Below are positions 25,624 through 34,721 of a DNA stretch of 64,000 nt, piece by piece. The DNA lies in the NCBI RefSeq assembly GCF_028768465.1, contig NZ_CP118225.1, positions 4,321,001 through 4,385,000 of the forward strand. Direction: 5' to 3'. The translations under genes and the position numbers were made by a program. Every line of letters begins with the position of its first letter. Position 1 is the stretch's first letter. A model generated the notes under the pieces. That model was not told where the DNA came from and made no database searches. It saw nothing but the letters and a program-made list of their open reading frames with translations. The stretch comes from Rhodopirellula sp. P2 (GTDB lineage: Bacteria > Planctomycetota > Planctomycetia > Pirellulales > Pirellulaceae).

Positions 25624-28218
25624 TCACTCCGTTCGACTGAGTTGAAGGTCGTCGATGAGGACCACGGCATCGCCATCGGCTTGACTGACGAAGCCGATCC
25701 AGTCCAGTCGATTCCATTCTTCGTTGACGAGCGGCAAGTCGCTAAACGTTTGCGTGTCCTGGTTGGGGATCGACACCGAGACGCTCCATCCGCCAGCATC
25801 CGGCCCAAGTTGGGCGCTGACGTCGACCAGGATCCACTGGTCGACGGGAAGTTCCGTCAGAATGCGATTCGAGGTGCGTAGCTTGCCGTGTTCGAACCAC
25901 AAACTGGGACCGGTTTGGTAAGGGTGAGCGGCATCCCGCCATTCATGCTGGAAGACAGCCTCCTCTCCGAGCCGGATTGCGAACCTGCAATTCGTCGTGC
26001 CTTCGCTGTGCTTGGGATGGAGGGATAGCATCGGGTAGTAACGGTGTTGTTGTCCGGGGGTGTCGGTGAACTGCATGACCTTGCTCCCGCTTCTAGCCAA
26101 TGGCGATTCGATCACCTGGATTCCGCCGAGTTCAGGTGTGACAGAAACCGATGAGCCAACAGGGAGGTTGCCCCATTCAAAGTCTTCGCGGAAGGTGATG
26201 GGCGGAGGTGCAGGGGCTTGTTGCATCTTCGGCATCGGTAACGAACTGGCCCGTTCTTTCCACGCTTCGTCGCCGTCAACGCCAGCCTGCGAGGCGTCGA
26301 AGGGGTGGAATCCAATCTTCTTTGCGACCGATGGGTCTGCAAAACGAAAGTCATCGTTGGCGGGATCGACAAACAATGGATCCGCGATCAGTGAATCCTC
26401 GCTGGTGTCGGCTGGGCTGAGGTCAACCGGTTTGCCCATTCGCCAATACAGATTGCCGCCAATTTCAACGCCTTTGTCTCCCCAGGTGCCGTGGAACAAT
26501 TTGTCGGAGTCCCACAACACAATGTTCTGTTGATAGGTGAAGGAGAGGTGCTTCTCAACTTTGCTGCGACGAATTTGATACTCACGACCGAACGCGAAGA
26601 TGTTGTTGCGGATCACATTTTCGCGACCGTAGTGTTGGTGATAGCCGCCGGATTTGGTGCGATAGACAAGGTTGTTTTCCAACAAGATGCCGGTGCTGCC
26701 TTCGTCGTTGTACAGCCCCCAACCCCCGTATCCCCAAGACTCGATGTCGTGGATGCGATTTCCTCGTAGCACGGTGCCCGCTGACGGACCCAGGGTGTAG
26801 ATGCCGCCCATGTCACTGAGCCAGCCCTTGCCGAGATGGTGAATGTGGTTGTGTTCGATCTGATTGCCCGTTGCCAAGCTTTGACCGTAACCCCAACGCC
26901 AACCCACCGAGATCCCGGTGTAGTACATGTTGGCGATTTCATTGTGTGTGACTCGGTTGTCGGCACTGTTCCCAATCCAAACGCCCACCGCACATGGGAA
27001 GAGATGTCCGGCGTCGTAGATGATATTGTTGTCAACGACGATGCGGTTGGTCCGTTCTGATTCATTGGATGCGATTCTCGTTTCACCGACACGCACTCCA
27101 CCTGCGCCCAGATCGTGCACGAAGCTGTGACGGAGGACGCCGTCCGAACAACCCTTGCGGAACCAGATGCCGTAGCCACCGGTGTGGCCGATCTCGCAGT
27201 GATCGAACACGACGCCTTTGGTTCCGTCGATTTGCACCGCGGCTTCGATCGGAGAGGCCGCTTGCGATGGATCAAAGCCGGCCCGCGGGGTGAGCATTCC
27301 GCAATGCCGAAACGCGATGCCACGAAATTCGAGGCCGTCTACGAACTTGTCGTTCGCCGAGTCTCCTCGGATCACAACCAATTTCTCGCAGACGGGAATG
27401 GTGAAGGCAGCGTCCTCCATCGATTCACCGGCGCGAGGTCGGTAGCTGAGTTCCCCTCCCGGTGCCAGAAAGAACTCCCCGGGCTCGTCCAGTGCCTTGA
27501 AATAGTTTTCAAGGAGGTAGCCGGTGTTCCGCGTGAGTGGATTCCAAGATTTCATCTCACGACCGGAGATGACCAAGTGACCATTCTCAGCATTGGCACT
27601 GTCCAGGAAACGGCGTGTGGTGTCCCATTTGTGGAACGCCAGAATCTGCACCTGGCGAACCTCTTCATCCGTGAGTCCCTTGAGGCTGAAGACGTCTTCG
27701 GGACGCACCGAAAGGGTTTGCTGAGCCCGTTTTCCACCGTCGATGGACTGCTCTCGGCAAGCAACGAGGTAGTGAAAAAAGTGGTCGGGTTCACGGGCTC
27801 TCACAGCGCGTTGACCGTTGACCCACATCTGTTCAAAACGCCAGTCCGGAGGAAGCCGAGTGGTCCAAATGCCCTCTTTGCCCTCCGTCCAATCAGACGT
27901 GATCCGGCGACCTCCTGAAATCACCGGGGTGGCGCCTGCCGCGGCTTCGTAAATCACGTTGCCATCGCCCAGTTCAAACGTCAGTGGCTCGGTGATTTCA
28001 TAGCGACCGTCTGCCACCAGCACACGAAACGCTTCCTTGGGGCGATCGATCCGGCGCTTGCGGATTTCGTTGCGGGCTTCGGTCAGGGATCGAAACGGGC
28101 GGGCTTCCTTTCCGTCCCCTCCGGCATCCGCATCGGCAGCCACGTGCAGGTTCGACTCGCAGTGGGCGATGTTTGTCATGGCCAAAAGAGCCAGCAGCAG
28201 GCAGGCAGTCGTCTTCAT
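25624..28218 (-). CDS. Secreted right-handed parallel beta-helix protein
   Basis: 864 residues from the ATG at 28218; the frame upstream crosses tandem repeats and is rejected. The signal peptide is MKTTACLLLALLAMTNIAHC. The N-terminus has the HVAADADAGGDGKEARPFRSL opening of the pectate-lyase-like fold. Many short turns of the type GIWFRKGCSDGVLRH, NRVTHNEIANMYYTG and GTVLRGNRIHDIE follow. The C-terminal 200 residues look like a lectin or LamG-type sandwich. It probably binds or cleaves polysaccharide; catalytic residues were not assigned. Confidence 0.85.
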   Translation of the reverse strand: MKTTACLLLALLAMTNIAHCESNLHVAADADAGGDGKEARPFRSLTEARNEIRKRRIDRPKEAFRVLVADGRYEITEPLTFELGDGNVIYEAAAGATPVISGGRRITSDWTEGKEGIWTTRLPPDWRFEQMWVNGQRAVRAREPDHFFHYLVACREQSIDGGKRAQQTLSVRPEDVFSLKGLTDEEVRQVQILAFHKWDTTRRFLDSANAENGHLVISGREMKSWNPLTRNTGYLLENYFKALDEPGEFFLAPGGELSYRPRAGESMEDAAFTIPVCEKLVVIRGDSANDKFVDGLEFRGIAFRHCGMLTPRAGFDPSQAASPIEAAVQIDGTKGVVFDHCEIGHTGGYGIWFRKGCSDGVLRHSFVHDLGAGGVRVGETRIASNESERTNRIVVDNNIIYDAGHLFPCAVGVWIGNSADNRVTHNEIANMYYTGISVGWRWGYGQSLATGNQIEHNHIHHLGKGWLSDMGGIYTLGPSAGTVLRGNRIHDIESWGYGGWGLYNDEGSTGILLENNLVYRTKSGGYHQHYGRENVIRNNIFAFGREYQIRRSKVEKHLSFTYQQNIVLWDSDKLFHGTWGDKGVEIGGNLYWRMGKPVDLSPADTSEDSLIADPLFVDPANDDFRFADPSVAKKIGFHPFDASQAGVDGDEAWKERASSLPMPKMQQAPAPPPITFREDFEWGNLPVGSSVSVTPELGGIQVIESPLARSGSKVMQFTDTPGQQHRYYPMLSLHPKHSEGTTNCRFAIRLGEEAVFQHEWRDAAHPYQTGPSLWFEHGKLRTSNRILTELPVDQWILVDVSAQLGPDAGGWSVSVSIPNQDTQTFSDLPLVNEEWNRLDWIGFVSQADGDAVVLIDDLQLSRTE

Positions 28219-28523
28219 ACGAGATGTTCTCGAGAGGGATGGACAAAGCGAGGCGACGCGGTGCTCGCCCTTCTCGAGCATGTTAGTTGACAAGGCAGAA
28301 CGAATGTTCGTCTTGTCCCCAGGCTCTGCCTGGGCACACACTGTCTGGGAGGCTCCTGCCTCACGAACCGTCAATCGGCAGGCAGGAGCCTGCGGCGCAT
28401 GGCGTTCCCAGGCGGGAGCCTGGGGACGAGCGGGTTGTCAACCTTGTGCCCAGGCTCTGCCTGGGAACACACTGTCTGGGAGGCTCCCGCCTCATGAACC
28501 GTCAATCGGCAGGCAGGAGCCTG
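28219..28523. other. Intergenic tandem repeat region left of the IS3 element
   Basis: About 300 bp with no gene. From 28318 it is a 131-bp tandem repeat, described separately. Confidence 0.6.
28318..28523 (+). repeat. 131-bp tandem repeat with CCCAGGCTCTGCCTGGG palindromes (left part)
   Basis: Unit 1 is 28318-28448. Unit 2 starts at 28449 and is split by the IS3 element; it resumes at 29801 and ends at 29856 (75 + 56 = 131 bp). A third partial unit begins at 29857. Each unit holds short palindromes (CAGGCTCTGCCTG, AGGCTCCTGCCT). Confidence 0.85.
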
Positions 28524-28588
28524 TGAGGTGGCCTGGATTTTGGGGGCCACGCGTGTCCTTAAAATGAAAGGAACTCAAGGAACCTCAG

Positions 28589-28888
28589 ATGCCACGAAAG
28601 ACCAAGCCTTCAGCTAATCCTGAACGACGTACTTACACCGACGAATTCAAACGTGATGCAGTTGCCATGCTGCTCGATGGTCACTCGGCGACATCGATCG
28701 TTGAGCGACTGGGGATCTCCGGAACGAACCTGCTTTACCGCTGGAAGAAGCAACAAGTTGAGTCGGCCGGGCCGGTTGGCGAGGTGCTCGATAGCCGCGT
28801 CGTCGAACTCGAGGCAGAGCTGCGACGAGTCGAGCGTGAACGCGACGTTTTAAAAAAAGCTTTGATCATTTTCGGCCGAAACGAGTGA
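28589..28888 (+). CDS. IS3-family transposase OrfA
   Basis: 99 residues. The helix-turn-helix of the IS911/HTH_Tnp_1 type (YTDEFKRDAVAMLLDGHSAT, then IVERLGISGTNLLYRWKKQ) is followed by a coiled-coil segment (VVELEAELRRVERERDVLKK). OrfA binds the IS ends and regulates transposition. A TTA-AAA-AAA-G slippery run (A7 at 28852-28858) near its 3' end allows a -1 frameshift into OrfB. Confidence 0.93.
   Translation: MPRKTKPSANPERRTYTDEFKRDAVAMLLDGHSATSIVERLGISGTNLLYRWKKQQVESAGPVGEVLDSRVVELEAELRRVERERDVLKKALIIFGRNE
28847..28860 (+). promoter_or_regulatory. Programmed -1 frameshift site of the IS3 element
   Basis: Codons GTT-TTA-AAA-AAA-GCT in OrfA. Slippage by -1 at the A7 tract (28852-28858) enters the OrfB frame (AGC-TTT-GAT...), which is open into OrfB. 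This is the standard control of OrfAB in IS3-family elements. Confidence 0.75.
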
Positions 28889-29757
28889 GCCAGCTCTACT
28901 CAGCAGCGGCAAGCATCATTCGCGATGGCACTGCATCGCAACGAGAAGTCGGCGAGATTCTCGGTTTCTCGCGATCCGCGTTTCAACGATTTCAAAGCGA
29001 ACCTCCAAGCCAAAGAGAACAGAGCGACATGGATGTCTTGCCAATGGTGATCACCACGTTTCATCGACACCGCAGACGCTACGGTGCCCGACGGATCGCT
29101 GCAGACCTGAAGCTACAAGGAGTTGCAATCGGACGTGAAAGGGTCGCCAAACTACTGCAAATTGCGGGGCTATCGGCGTTGCAGCCGAAATCGTTCAAGC
29201 CGCGAACGACCGAAAGTCGGCACACGCTGGGCTACAATGAGAACTTGTTGCTTGAGCGGCCTGAGCCAACGAGTGTCAATCGTTTGTGGGTAGGCGACAT
29301 CACCTACATCCCGATCGTACGAACCGGATTCGCTTACATGGCGACCCTCATGGATCGCTTTTCCAGACGGATCATCGGCTGGTCTTTGGAAATGGATATG
29401 ACCGAGAGCCTCGTGATCAAGACGCTTCAAAAGGCGATTCGCAATCGACAGCCTTCAAGAGATCTCATCCACCACACTGATCGCGGTGGCCAGTACGCAA
29501 GCAAGAAATATCGTGCGATCATCCAACGCAGTTCGATGCGTCAAAGCATGAGCCGAGCTGGTGACTGCTACGACAACGCGTTTATGGAATCTTGCTTTGG
29601 AACGATCAAGACAGAGCTGCAAATGACCGAGTATGAAAACTATCGCGAGGCGTTGAGTGAACTGACTGAGTTCATTGCCTACTACAACACATCGCGACTT
29701 CATTCATCGCTCGGCTATCTCTCGCCGGCCAGATTCGAATCAACCGTCCCCTGCTAA
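28885..29757 (+). CDS. IS3-family transposase OrfB (DDE integrase)
   Basis: 290 residues. The catalytic triad is complete: D138 (WVGDITYI), D199 (HTDRGGQY) and E235 (AFMESCFGTIKTEL), with 35 residues between the last two. It starts at a GTG overlapping the OrfA stop (GTGA), but the frame also continues upstream to the A7 run, so the active product is probably the -1 frameshift fusion OrfAB. No disruptions, so it is probably functional. Confidence 0.95.
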   Translation: MSQLYSAAASIIRDGTASQREVGEILGFSRSAFQRFQSEPPSQREQSDMDVLPMVITTFHRHRRRYGARRIAADLKLQGVAIGRERVAKLLQIAGLSALQPKSFKPRTTESRHTLGYNENLLLERPEPTSVNRLWVGDITYIPIVRTGFAYMATLMDRFSRRIIGWSLEMDMTESLVIKTLQKAIRNRQPSRDLIHHTDRGGQYASKKYRAIIQRSSMRQSMSRAGDCYDNAFMESCFGTIKTELQMTEYENYREALSELTEFIAYYNTSRLHSSLGYLSPARFESTVPC

Positions 29758-29797
29758 AATAAGAGGACGCGTGGCCCCCAAAACCCAGGCCACCTCA

Positions 29798-29883
29798 CTG
29801 CGTTGCATGGCGTTCCCAGGCGGGAGCCTGGGGACGAGCGTGTGTGCAACCTTGTGCCCAGGCTCTGCCTGGGGACGAGCGGG
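29798..29883 (+). repeat. 131-bp tandem repeat (right part)
   Basis: Continuation of the repeat interrupted by the IS3 element; 29857-29883 is a further partial unit (CCCAGGCTCTGCCTGGGGAC). Confidence 0.8.
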
Positions 29884-29896
29884 GGCTCAGTGTCTT

Positions 29897-30928
29897 TCAC
29901 GATCTTCTCTGTTTCCACTTGTAGGCCGCAAGCGAATTCTTCCAGAAGTACTTTTCTTGGAGTTCACGCGGTTTGTCAGCGAAGTAGTCTTTCGCGATGC
30001 CCACGACCTCATCCAGTGGAGCAACCCCGTCGCTGTTGGGCCAATCGCTGCCAAACAGAATCCGGTCGTCTCCAAACACATCGATCAGTCGATCCAGTCT
30101 CGGACGATGCACCTCGAGGTCCTTGATCACCTCCCCTGCACGGCGATGAATCACGGCCGACAGTTTCGCGAAGATGTTCTTTCGATGGTGGAGAACCTTC
30201 AGAACGTTTTCGTAGGCCGCCTGAGTGTTCGGCGTCGGTCCCAACTTCGGCACATGATCGAGGATGATGCGCAAATCGGGCACGCTGTCGTTGAGCTTCA
30301 CTGCAGCTTCCAGCAACGGCACCGTCGGGTTGGCAATGTCCAACGAGAGATCGAGCTCGGACAGCAAACGCATGCCCCTCATGAATGCATCGTCCCGGAC
30401 CATTTTCGTGAGGTCGTAGCCCCAGAGGTTCCCGTGACGAATGCCTCGAAACAGCGGGTTCTTGGCGTGGCGGACGAGCAGTTCGGCGAAGTCCGGTTTC
30501 TCCGGCCGCAGATTCCCGACCAGTCCGAGCATCAGGTCATCGGACTGCATGACTTGTAGTGCCCAGAGGTTGTCTTCCACCCACGGGCTGGCTTCGACCT
30601 TGATTGCACCCGTGATTCCCAGCGGGACGGCCAGCTTCCGATAGTCAGAGGGCAGGGAGGTGGTGGGCGAGTCGCCGCCCGGACCAACGTACGGGGCGCC
30701 CTGGGGGCGAGATCCGTCGAACAGATGGATGTGCGAATCAAGGATGGGAATCGGTTGTTGATTCGGCGAAGGTGCCGCGACGCCAGGCTCGGACACCGCC
30801 GCCGCTCCCAGGGCAACCGTGCCCATTACAAATCCGCGGCGGGTCGTGTGGGGGACGGATGAGACAGCAGGAGCGGAAGAGGGTTGGCCAACCGAGCTGG
30901 GTGCGTTTTGTGTTTTTGGACGGGTCAT
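29897..30928 (-). CDS. Tat-exported amidohydrolase (amidohydrolase_2, TIM-barrel)
   Basis: 343 residues with a twin-arginine signal (HTTRRGFVMGTVALGAAAV). The metal-dependent hydrolase motifs are LDSHIHLFDGS (first HxH), LRIILDHVPKLG and RILFGSDWPNSDG (late Asp). This is the amidohydrolase_2 group (gamma-resorcylate decarboxylase and lactonase relatives), so a sugar lactone or aromatic acid substrate is possible. The periplasmic location is inferred from the Tat signal. It lies downstream of the IS3 element, in the opposite orientation. Confidence 0.87.
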   Translation of the reverse strand: MTRPKTQNAPSSVGQPSSAPAVSSVPHTTRRGFVMGTVALGAAAVSEPGVAAPSPNQQPIPILDSHIHLFDGSRPQGAPYVGPGGDSPTTSLPSDYRKLAVPLGITGAIKVEASPWVEDNLWALQVMQSDDLMLGLVGNLRPEKPDFAELLVRHAKNPLFRGIRHGNLWGYDLTKMVRDDAFMRGMRLLSELDLSLDIANPTVPLLEAAVKLNDSVPDLRIILDHVPKLGPTPNTQAAYENVLKVLHHRKNIFAKLSAVIHRRAGEVIKDLEVHRPRLDRLIDVFGDDRILFGSDWPNSDGVAPLDEVVGIAKDYFADKPRELQEKYFWKNSLAAYKWKQRRS

Positions 30929-31094
30929 TGGTTGCGGTCCCGTGTCGTGGATGTTCGCAGGTTGGTAGACGTTCGCTCAGCGTTCACGAGCTGGGAGGAC
31001 CTGCATCATACAAAAAATGCACGATGAACAATCATCGTGCGATTCGGGAGCGAACGTTTGAGCGTGCTGGCGGGGCGACCGTCAGGTCCTGCTA

Positions 31095-31577
31095 TCACAA
31101 CGAGACGCTGGCATTGATTTGTTCGTCTGTCTCTGCTCGCTCACCTTGCAGGTAGGCTTTGCCCGCCCGGATCAAATAGTTGACTCCGCTGAGTCCGCTG
31201 TTGTCCCAGTACTCTCCACGAGCGGGGTCAACACGAAGCAACGTGATGTTGGGATCGTTCTTGCCTTTGGGGAACCAGACTTTCCAGGCTTCGTTCCAAA
31301 GTTGGTCCAGTTTGGCCCGGTCATCGATGACTCGGCACTCGCCTGACAACGTGACGAATTGGTTGGCAGCCTGCATGGTGACGGCCACATCACGGTCCAG
31401 CATCAGTTCGGCAATCTTTCCCGAGTTGCGGCTGGTCACAAACCAGACTTGTCCCTCTTCCGTCGCTTCGGCGATCGCCATGGGGCGAGCATCGAGCCCG
31501 CCATCGTCCGTTTTCGTAACGAGCATCGCGTTGTGAAAGTCTTGAATCAGTTCGATCAGTTTCTTTTGAGTGTTCAT
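31095..31577 (-). CDS. PNPOx-fold general stress protein 26-like protein
   Basis: 160 residues from the ATG at 31577; a GTG 51 bp upstream is rejected. The split-barrel motifs are FHNAMLVTKTDDGGLDARPM, GQVWFVTSRNSGKIAEL and LRVDPARGEYWDNSG. It resembles the GSP26/pyridoxamine oxidase-like proteins that bind FMN or FAD. Its role is unknown but fits the stress theme of this stretch. It follows the GlsB-like gene on the same strand by 66 bp. Confidence 0.85.
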   Translation of the reverse strand: MNTQKKLIELIQDFHNAMLVTKTDDGGLDARPMAIAEATEEGQVWFVTSRNSGKIAELMLDRDVAVTMQAANQFVTLSGECRVIDDRAKLDQLWNEAWKVWFPKGKNDPNITLLRVDPARGEYWDNSGLSGVNYLIRAGKAYLQGERAETDEQINASVSL

Positions 31578-31643
31578 TGGAGGGCTCTCGAAGGGAGTTG
31601 ATTTGACGGGAGATGGAAAGCGTCGCACAGCAAAGTTTGGGGG

Positions 31644-31916
31644 TCAGTTCAGATGGCTCTGCTGTGACGATCGGTTCCAACGCATGGCGATCGCGAGCAC
31701 GGCGATGGAGCCGATGATCGATCCGATCCAACCGGACGCTTGCACCGCCGAACCACCGAACAGGAGGGAGGCGAGGAAGCCACCGACAAAGGAACCGGCG
31801 ACACCGAGCAAGGTGGTTTGGACCAGGCCCAGTCCTTGGCGACCGGGGTAAATCAAACGGGCAATGGCGCCGACGATCAGTCCAAAGACGATCCAGCCAA
31901 TGATGGGAATCAACAT
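31644..31916 (-). CDS. GlsB/YeaQ/YmgE-family membrane protein
   Basis: 90 residues with three transmembrane helices and the family signature WIVFGLIVGAIARLIYPGRQ, then GLGLVQTTLLGVAGSFVGGF. These were once called transglycosylase-associated proteins; they respond to stress and acid, but no enzyme activity is established. It is followed by the PNPOx-like gene and preceded by dps, all on the minus strand. Confidence 0.92.
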   Translation of the reverse strand: MLIPIIGWIVFGLIVGAIARLIYPGRQGLGLVQTTLLGVAGSFVGGFLASLLFGGSAVQASGWIGSIIGSIAVLAIAMRWNRSSQQSHLN

Positions 31917-32028
31917 GCGTGAGCTCCTTTCAAGAGCGGTTCATGACGAAGTGGGAGTGGCCTCTCACTTCGGGGCAGGTAAAAGCGGTTGTCGAAAAGT
32001 GGTTGTCAGGGCGAAGGAAGAGGTGCGA

Positions 32029-32517
32029 TCAAGCTTCCTGAGCTTGCACCATCCAAAGGTGCTTCTCGAGGTCCCCTGAAAGAGCGATCAACAAGTCCTC
32101 GCTGATTGCGTCCAGTTCGCCCAGTCGTTCGATGGCAGAGCGCAGGGACTCGATGACGTGCTTCAATGAGTCCGCGACTCGTGTGATCGTCTCACTTGTT
32201 TTTACGAACCCGGCGGGATAGTCGTCCAGTTTGCTATCAGCGGCGACCGTCGAGACCCGACCATCTGCTGTGACACCGAGTGTGACGATTCGCTCAGCGA
32301 CTTCGTCGCTGCCGTTTCGAACCGTTTCGATGATTTCATCGAGTTGCAGGTGAACGCTTCGAAAGTTGGGTCCGACGACGTTCCAGTGGGCCTGCTTCAT
32401 CAGCAGGGCAAGGTCGATCAGGTTGGTCAAATTGTCTTGCAAGATTGCGGTGACTTCCGCGGTCGTGTCGTCTTGCAAGATGTCACGTTTGAACCGAGTG
32501 GAAGTTGCGGTGGACAT
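32029..32517 (-). CDS. dps: Dps-family ferritin-like DNA protection protein
   Basis: 162 residues, a four-helix bundle. The dimer-interface ferroxidase site is complete: His in QAHWNVVGPNFRSVHLQLDE, with the following Asp and Glu. It should oxidise and store iron with H2O2 and protect DNA. The N-terminal tail is short. It fits with the catalase and stress genes nearby, though they are not in one operon. Confidence 0.93.
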   Translation of the reverse strand: MSTATSTRFKRDILQDDTTAEVTAILQDNLTNLIDLALLMKQAHWNVVGPNFRSVHLQLDEIIETVRNGSDEVAERIVTLGVTADGRVSTVAADSKLDDYPAGFVKTSETITRVADSLKHVIESLRSAIERLGELDAISEDLLIALSGDLEKHLWMVQAQEA

Positions 32518-33110
32518 GTTGAGTCTTCTCCAGCGAGTGAGTGCGGCATAGGTGCCGCGGGAAATGAAAAATTGTGTGACGAGGCCAGTGGGCCGATTGG
32601 CAGTGACTGGCGGCGGTCGTGTGTTGTGTTGTGTTGTGTTGAAACAGCGCTGAGTTGAAGCGAGCCAGCCTTAAGCGGAGCGAAGGAACAAACCATGGGG
32701 GAGCAAACCATGGGCCAAAACCTTTCGTGGTCTGAGAAATCGCAGTCGGCACGTTGGATTCAGTTGGCCGACAGACAACTCCTGTCGCTCGCCGCTTCCA
32801 GACGGCTTGGAAAGCGAGGCGTGTCGGTTGGTCGGTAATCAGGCAGTGCGGAACCTTGGCGTTCGGGACCGTTGTTCTCACGCGGAGGTCTCGTAGGGGG
32901 GAAGACAGCACGAAGGGACGATCGGACCGGGGGGATGATCGACGGAGTCCGATGAGCGTGGCCTGCGCAGGGTGCGTGACCTTACCGAAAGGGGCCGGTT
33001 GCTTCCGTTTGCGGCGTTCTGGGGATGGCTTTCCGGGCACTTTGTCGATTGCGGCATGGCAGTTGCGACTGAGCATGCACGGTCACTTCCTACCCTGTTT
33101 GGTCCTCAGC
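32518..33110. other. Divergent intergenic region upstream of dps and the deaminase
   Basis: About 590 bp. It contains the pentanucleotide run (GTGTT)4 at 32621-32640 and a duplicated AAACCATGGG at 32692-32715. No convincing ORF. Confidence 0.45.
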
Positions 33111-33608
33111 ATGTCCGTCTCCTCGACCTTCCGTCACGAAACGCTTCGTCAGTGGATGAAGTCTGTTGTGACCGTGACGATCGAAGGAGTGGTTCAAGGG
33201 GAGTACCCCTTTGGAGCCGGCGTCTTCACGGAACAGGGAAAGCAAATTGCGGTCGCTCACAATCAAGTGGTTTCCCGTTGTGATCCAACCGCTCACGCGG
33301 AAATCGTCGCCATTGGCAAGGCAGCCAAGAGGCTCGCTGACACAAACCTTGCCGGTCATTGGTTGGTTTCGACGGGGGAACCGTGTCCGATGTGTCTCGC
33401 TGCAATCGGGTTGGCTGGAATCGAACGAGTCGCCTTTGGGGCAACCGCTGCCACCATTGAGGCAGCCAACTTTGGCACCTTGGGATTGAAAGCCAGCGAG
33501 CTCGCAAAACAGTTGCCTCCGTCCGTTGAGTTGGTGGGGGGGGTGTTGGAGTACGACTGCGCGGCCCTGCTGATCAATCATCCCAAGAAGGATCGAGACG
33601 ATGGTTGA
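33111..33608 (+). CDS. Nucleoside/guanine-type deaminase (CDA superfamily)
   Basis: 165 residues from the ATG at 33111; an upstream in-frame extension is low complexity. Zinc ligands and the acid: H62-A-E64 (CDPTAHAEIVAIG) and P91-C92-x-x-C95 (GEPCPMCLAAI). The arrangement is that of guanine deaminase and tRNA adenosine deaminase relatives; the substrate cannot be resolved. Its stop overlaps the start of the response regulator by 8 bp, an unusual pairing. Confidence 0.85.
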   Translation: MSVSSTFRHETLRQWMKSVVTVTIEGVVQGEYPFGAGVFTEQGKQIAVAHNQVVSRCDPTAHAEIVAIGKAAKRLADTNLAGHWLVSTGEPCPMCLAAIGLAGIERVAFGATAATIEAANFGTLGLKASELAKQLPPSVELVGGVLEYDCAALLINHPKKDRDDG

Positions 33609-34071
33609 TCTCAATGTGCAATTCGCTGAGCAACTGTCTCTGCCAATGATCGGCATGCGTAACGTGCTCGTGGTGGACGATGTTGCCGTGATGCGAACCA
33701 TCATTTCGCGGGTCTTGAAAGACCAACACGTCGACAGCGTTCAAGCCTCGGATGGCCAAGAGGCCTTCGAACAGTTGACCAAGCATTCCTTTGACGCCGT
33801 GATCACGGACATTGAAATGCCCAACTGGAGTGGGTTCGACTTGGTCGAAGCCATGCGGCAATCCAGAGATCAGCGTGTCGCAACGATGCCAGTGATCGTG
33901 ACCAGCACGCTCGCCAGTCAAGCGGTCGCTCGCAAGGCACGTCGCTACGTCGGAGTCTACTTTCTTCCGAAACCAGTTTCGGTTTCCAAACTGACGGTCA
34001 CCTTGCAAATGATCGCGATGAGCCGTTGGTTGCACAAGCGATTTGCCGATGGTCGACCGATTGGCATTTGA
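33601..34071 (+). CDS. Single-domain response regulator
   Basis: 156 residues, a CheY-like receiver with acidic D26/D27 (LVVDDVAV), phospho-acceptor D70 (AVITDIEMPNWSG) and a conserved Lys in FLPKPVS. There is no output domain. It overlaps the deaminase gene by 8 bp, so translation is coupled. The receiver resembles the one at 164-658 in layout. No kinase is nearby. Confidence 0.88.
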   Translation: MVDLNVQFAEQLSLPMIGMRNVLVVDDVAVMRTIISRVLKDQHVDSVQASDGQEAFEQLTKHSFDAVITDIEMPNWSGFDLVEAMRQSRDQRVATMPVIVTSTLASQAVARKARRYVGVYFLPKPVSVSKLTVTLQMIAMSRWLHKRFADGRPIGI

Positions 34072-34103
34072 ACACGCGTCTCGGCGTTAGGATTGGATGG
34101 ATC

Positions 34104-34721
34104 ATGGACCAATGGATCAAAACCATACTCGAGGAGTTCGGCGCGATTGGCGTTGGTGCTCTCATGCTGCTGGAGAACGTCTTTCCACCCATCCCGTCGG
34201 AGTTGGTGATGCCTTGGGCGGGCTATTCCGTCAGCCAGGGGAAGTCATCGTTCCTCGCGATCGTGAGCGCCGGCAGTGCCGGCTCTTTCGCTGGTGCCTG
34301 GGCATGGTTTTGGTTTGCTCGACGGATCGGAAAGGAACGTTTGGCGAACTGGGTGGACGCGCATGGCGCTTGGTTGACCATCACCCGGGACGACATCGAA
34401 CGGGTCGACCACTGGTTCAACGACTGGGGCGCCGCTGCCGTGCTGCTCTGCCGGATGATTCCGGGGCTGCGAACTCTCATCAGTGTGCCGGCCGGGTTCG
34501 CGAACATGCCACCCGAAAAATTCTCGGTTTACACCGGCATTGGAACGGTTGCCTGGACGGCACTGTTGGCTGCGGTCGGCCTGTGGCTGGGAAAGAACTA
34601 CGGCGATCTTGCTCGCCCGCTCAGTTGGGTGAGCACAGCAGTCATCGCATGCCTGTTTTCAATCTGGGTGTATCGGCTTGTCCAACAGCGGCGAACTGGA
34701 AGCCCTCACAAGGTTCGTTGA
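34104..34721 (+). CDS. DedA-family membrane protein
   Basis: 205 residues from the ATG at 34104; an upstream extension into the response regulator is rejected. The motif set is LMLLENVFPPIPSELVMPWA, AGSFAGAWAWFWFARR and CRMIPGLRTLISVPAGFANM. DedA proteins are membrane lipid flippases or scramblases linked to undecaprenyl phosphate recycling, pH and antibiotic tolerance. The catalytic acidic residue (E of ENVFPPIPSE) is kept. It follows the response regulator by about 33 bp. Confidence 0.92.
   Translation: MDQWIKTILEEFGAIGVGALMLLENVFPPIPSELVMPWAGYSVSQGKSSFLAIVSAGSAGSFAGAWAWFWFARRIGKERLANWVDAHGAWLTITRDDIERVDHWFNDWGAAAVLLCRMIPGLRTLISVPAGFANMPPEKFSVYTGIGTVAWTALLAAVGLWLGKNYGDLARPLSWVSTAVIACLFSIWVYRLVQQRRTGSPHKVR

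Larger units (their letters stand above)
28524..29797 (+). mobile_element. Intact IS3-family insertion sequence, 1,274 bp
   Basis: The ends are imperfect inverted repeats: left TGAGGTGGCCTGGATTTTGG, right the reverse complement with one change (GGGTTTTGG). They match over about 31 bp and carry the TG...CA termini of the family. A 3-bp target duplication CTG flanks it (28521-28523 and 29798-29800). Removing the element and one CTG restores an uninterrupted 131-bp repeat unit, which confirms both ends. Confidence 0.93.

Noticed and set aside
28318-28523. A CRISPR array at the tandem repeat
   Set aside because: Units are 131 bp and nearly identical throughout, without unique spacers.
32754-33110. 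5' extension of the deaminase frame
   Set aside because: Low-complexity, Arg-rich sequence without homology; the ATG at 33111 gives a normal-length deaminase.
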